A stretch of 15,521 nt of DNA, from positions 1 to 15,521 of the forward strand of contig DAITMV010000059.1 in the NCBI GenBank assembly GCA_036834985.1, in the 5' to 3' direction. The position numbers were made by a program, and so were the translations under genes. The DNA is from DAITMV01 sp036834985 (lineage in GTDB: Bacteria; Pseudomonadota; Gammaproteobacteria; Burkholderiales; Burkholderiaceae_B). Shown here piece after piece: positions 14,942 through 15,521 of the stretch (position 1 is its first letter; every line of letters starts with the position of its first letter). The notes below the pieces were generated by a model. That model was not told the origin of the DNA, made no database searches, and worked only from the letters and a program-made list of their open reading frames with translations.

Positions 14942-15028
14942 TATGCTAAGGTTGCTCTGGTGGCTTGATGGGCCATTCAGAAGGGTAACCCCCAGCATTC
15001 AATGTGCAGACTCATTCCGGAGGCAGAC

Positions 15029-15521
15029 GTGTTTAAAGGCATTCTCATCAATAAGGACGACGCGGGTTATCACGCGGAGCTGGCCCAGATCGACGAGGCG
15101 GTGCTGCCTGAGGGCGATGTCACGGTTGCTGTGCAATGGTCAACCATCAACTACAAGGACGGCTTGGCCATCACCGGAAAATCGCCGGTGGTACGCAAGT
15201 TCCCGATGGTGCCCGGCATTGATCTGGCCGGCACGGTGACGCACAGCACCAACCCGGCATGGAAGGCTGGAGATTCAGTACTGCTCAACGGCTGGGGCGT
15301 GGGCGAAACACACTGCGGTGGTTTGGGACAAGTTGCGCGAGTTAAAGGCGAGTGGCTGGTGGCGTTGCCCACCGCATTCACCGCCCGTCAGGCCATGTCT
15401 ATCGGTACGGCCGGGTACACCGCGATGCTGTGTGTGATGGCGCTTGAAAAGCACGGCATCAAGCCTGGCGATGGCGATATTCTGGTCACGGGAGCCAATG
15501 GTGGCGTGGGCAGTGTGGCGG
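15029..15521 (+). CDS. acuI: Acrylyl-CoA reductase AcuI/YhdH-type (MDR), N-terminal half
   Basis: The visible 164 codons (about half of a family member of roughly 330) are the start of a zinc-free medium-chain dehydrogenase of the AcuI/YhdH group. These NADPH-dependent enzymes reduce acrylyl-CoA to propionyl-CoA. Signatures are MFKGILINKDD, INYKDGLAITGKSPVVRKFP (40-59), VPGIDLAGTV (61-70) and the nucleotide-binding TGANGGVGSVA at 154-164, right at the window edge. The start is GTG at 15029, with GGAGG 5 nt upstream (15019-15023). An in-frame ATG at 15002 would add nine residues but has no ribosome site and would place GGAGG inside the gene. It lies 87 nt after leuA and may be on the same transcript or not. 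No terminator is seen between them. Confidence 0.87.
   Translation, partial: MFKGILINKDDAGYHAELAQIDEAVLPEGDVTVAVQWSTINYKDGLAITGKSPVVRKFPMVPGIDLAGTVTHSTNPAWKAGDSVLLNGWGVGETHCGGLGQVARVKGEWLVALPTAFTARQAMSIGTAGYTAMLCVMALEKHGIKPGDGDILVTGANGGVGSVA

Noticed and set aside
15002..15028. ATG at 15002 as the acuI start
   Set aside because: It lies upstream of a strong GGAGG site that serves the GTG at 15029. The family N-terminus begins at the GTG.
1..15521. CRISPR arrays, tRNA or rRNA genes, insertion sequences, phage genes, defence systems
   Set aside because: No regularly spaced repeats, cloverleaf-like sequences, transposase or phage-type genes were seen on either strand. The ordering is that of ordinary chromosomal metabolic and regulatory genes.

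Overview
The window looks like a chromosomal segment of a Gram-negative proteobacterium, probably beta or gamma and an aerobic heterotroph. The reasons are the approximately 556-residue Pseudomonas-type LeuA, an Lrp/AsnC regulator, several Sec and lipoprotein signal peptides, an aromatic/aspartate aminotransferase of the AspC/TyrB kind, and lipid-oriented catabolic genes (acyl-CoA dehydrogenase, AcuI-type reductase, FAAH-like amidase, PF10118 protein). I cannot fix the genus from sequence alone. I found no rRNA, tRNA, CRISPR array, insertion sequence or prophage gene, and base composition looks even apart from one AT-rich regulatory gap.

Layout. Positions 1-576 (-) carry the N-terminal part of an unrecognised helical protein running off the left edge. 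It is divergent from a rightward cluster: an LVIVD-repeat beta-propeller lipoprotein (751-2244), a membrane-anchored DUF305 protein overlapping it by 4 nt (2241-2882), and a FAAH-like amidase 24 nt later (2907-4367). A class I aminotransferase follows (4470-5666) and ends at a strong bidirectional terminator (5697-5725), shared with a leftward LCAD-like acyl-CoA dehydrogenase (5777-6922). That gene is divergent from a TetR regulator (7076-7708). The gap between them holds two perfect palindromes of the form GGTCAWWTGACC, which I read as the TetR operators and the best regulatory signal in the window.

From 7724 to 9869 a PF10118 ferritin-like membrane-associated protein (-) and an OruR-like AraC regulator (+) form a divergent pair. 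The AraC gene overlaps tail-to-tail, by 32 nt, with a small lipoprotein gene (9838-10167, -). That gene is the second gene of an operon led by a secreted DUF4331 protein (10175-11668, -). Only 39 bp upstream, in the opposite direction, is a secreted DUF4198-like protein (11708-12514, +). This makes a compact module of three predicted envelope proteins of unknown role.

The right end has an Lrp/AsnC regulator (12575-13069, -) divergent from leuA (13271-14941, +), across an AT-rich 201-bp gap with repeated ATAAAGCAT and dyad elements. The window ends in the first half of an acuI-like acrylyl-CoA reductase gene (15029 to the edge).

No complete new defence or mobile system was found. The less well described parts are the twin-palindrome TetR/acyl-CoA dehydrogenase switch, the LVIVD/DUF305/amidase cluster, and the DUF4331/lipoprotein/DUF4198-like module.
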